Assembly: GCA_008704415.1 (NCBI GenBank)
Contig: VXIS01000007.1
Location: 1-64,000 of the forward strand
DNA: 64,000 nucleotides
Origin: Sphaerosporella brunnea
Taxonomy: Eukaryota; Ascomycota; Pezizomycetes; Pezizales; Pyronemataceae
Direction: 5' to 3'
The notes beneath the pieces are model-generated. The model made no database searches. It was not told the origin of the DNA and saw nothing but the letters and a program-made list of their open reading frames with translations. A program made the translations under genes and the position numbers. Below are positions 63,941-64,000 of this stretch, piece after piece (the first letter of the stretch is position 1; each line of letters opens with the position of its first letter).

Positions 63941-64000
63941 CTAAGCTCGTATCCGCCTCCTTGAGTATCAACCAACACCATCTCGCGGATCTTCTTCAGG
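63941..64000 (-). CDS. 3' end of a gene running off the window
   Basis: The minus strand from the edge reads LKKIREMVLVDTQGGGYELS followed by TAG (63941-63943). It looks like the C-terminus of a protein by composition and orientation, but 20 residues are too few to name it. Confidence 0.35.

Overview
This is nuclear DNA from a filamentous ascomycete (Pezizomycotina). The genes are rich in introns of about 45-80 nt with fungal branch points (GCTAAC or CTGAC just upstream of AG). The proteins are typical of moulds: Mrp51, a Zn2Cys6 regulator, calcipressin with a proline-rich N-terminus, and a GH3 beta-glucosidase with a PA14 domain. Class and genus cannot be fixed from the sequence. About 19 genes in 64 kb is sparse for such a fungus, and the gaps hold small DNA transposons and retroelement debris. 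The repeats keep normal GC content, so there is no strong sign of RIP mutation.

Layout. 1-1.1 kb: end of a PIF/Harbinger-like element with a Myb/SANT-like ORF. 1.8-13.3 kb: mitochondrial carrier (YPR011C-like), a protein of unknown function with a C-terminal membrane segment, arginyl-tRNA--protein transferase ATE1, and a DIPP-type Nudix hydrolase. 14.2-17.3 kb: a repeat block with a large inverted gag-like repeat that was split by a 5'-truncated LINE. 17.6-22.2 kb: calcipressin, a broken RFC5 copy, and AP-3 sigma. 23-31.7 kb: ISA1, MRP51, ARPC2, RPB3 and a 2H phosphoesterase. 33.2-41.6 kb: ribosomal protein eL42, SEC31 and ARMH3. 44.1-50.8 kb: an intracellular-type GH3 beta-glucosidase converging on a Zn2Cys6 factor. 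54.6-55.7 kb: a DJ-1/PfpI protein. 59.8-63.4 kb: a JmjN/AT-hook/JmjC protein and DIM1 (U5 snRNP). A gene on the minus strand runs off the right edge.

The genes are mostly unrelated housekeeping functions (secretory traffic, actin, transcription, splicing, translation, Fe-S assembly), so no pathway cluster is seen. eL42 and SEC31 share a 587-bp divergent promoter region. ISA1 and MRP51 also diverge, with a MITE between them.

The most interesting parts are the RFC5 pseudogene that keeps its introns, the nested repeat block at 14.2-17.3 kb, the deletion-derivative MITE at 42.5 kb that matches the end of the Myb/SANT element, and three further small-transposon groups. All gene models were built by eye from reading frames, splice signals and recalled family motifs. 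No search was run.
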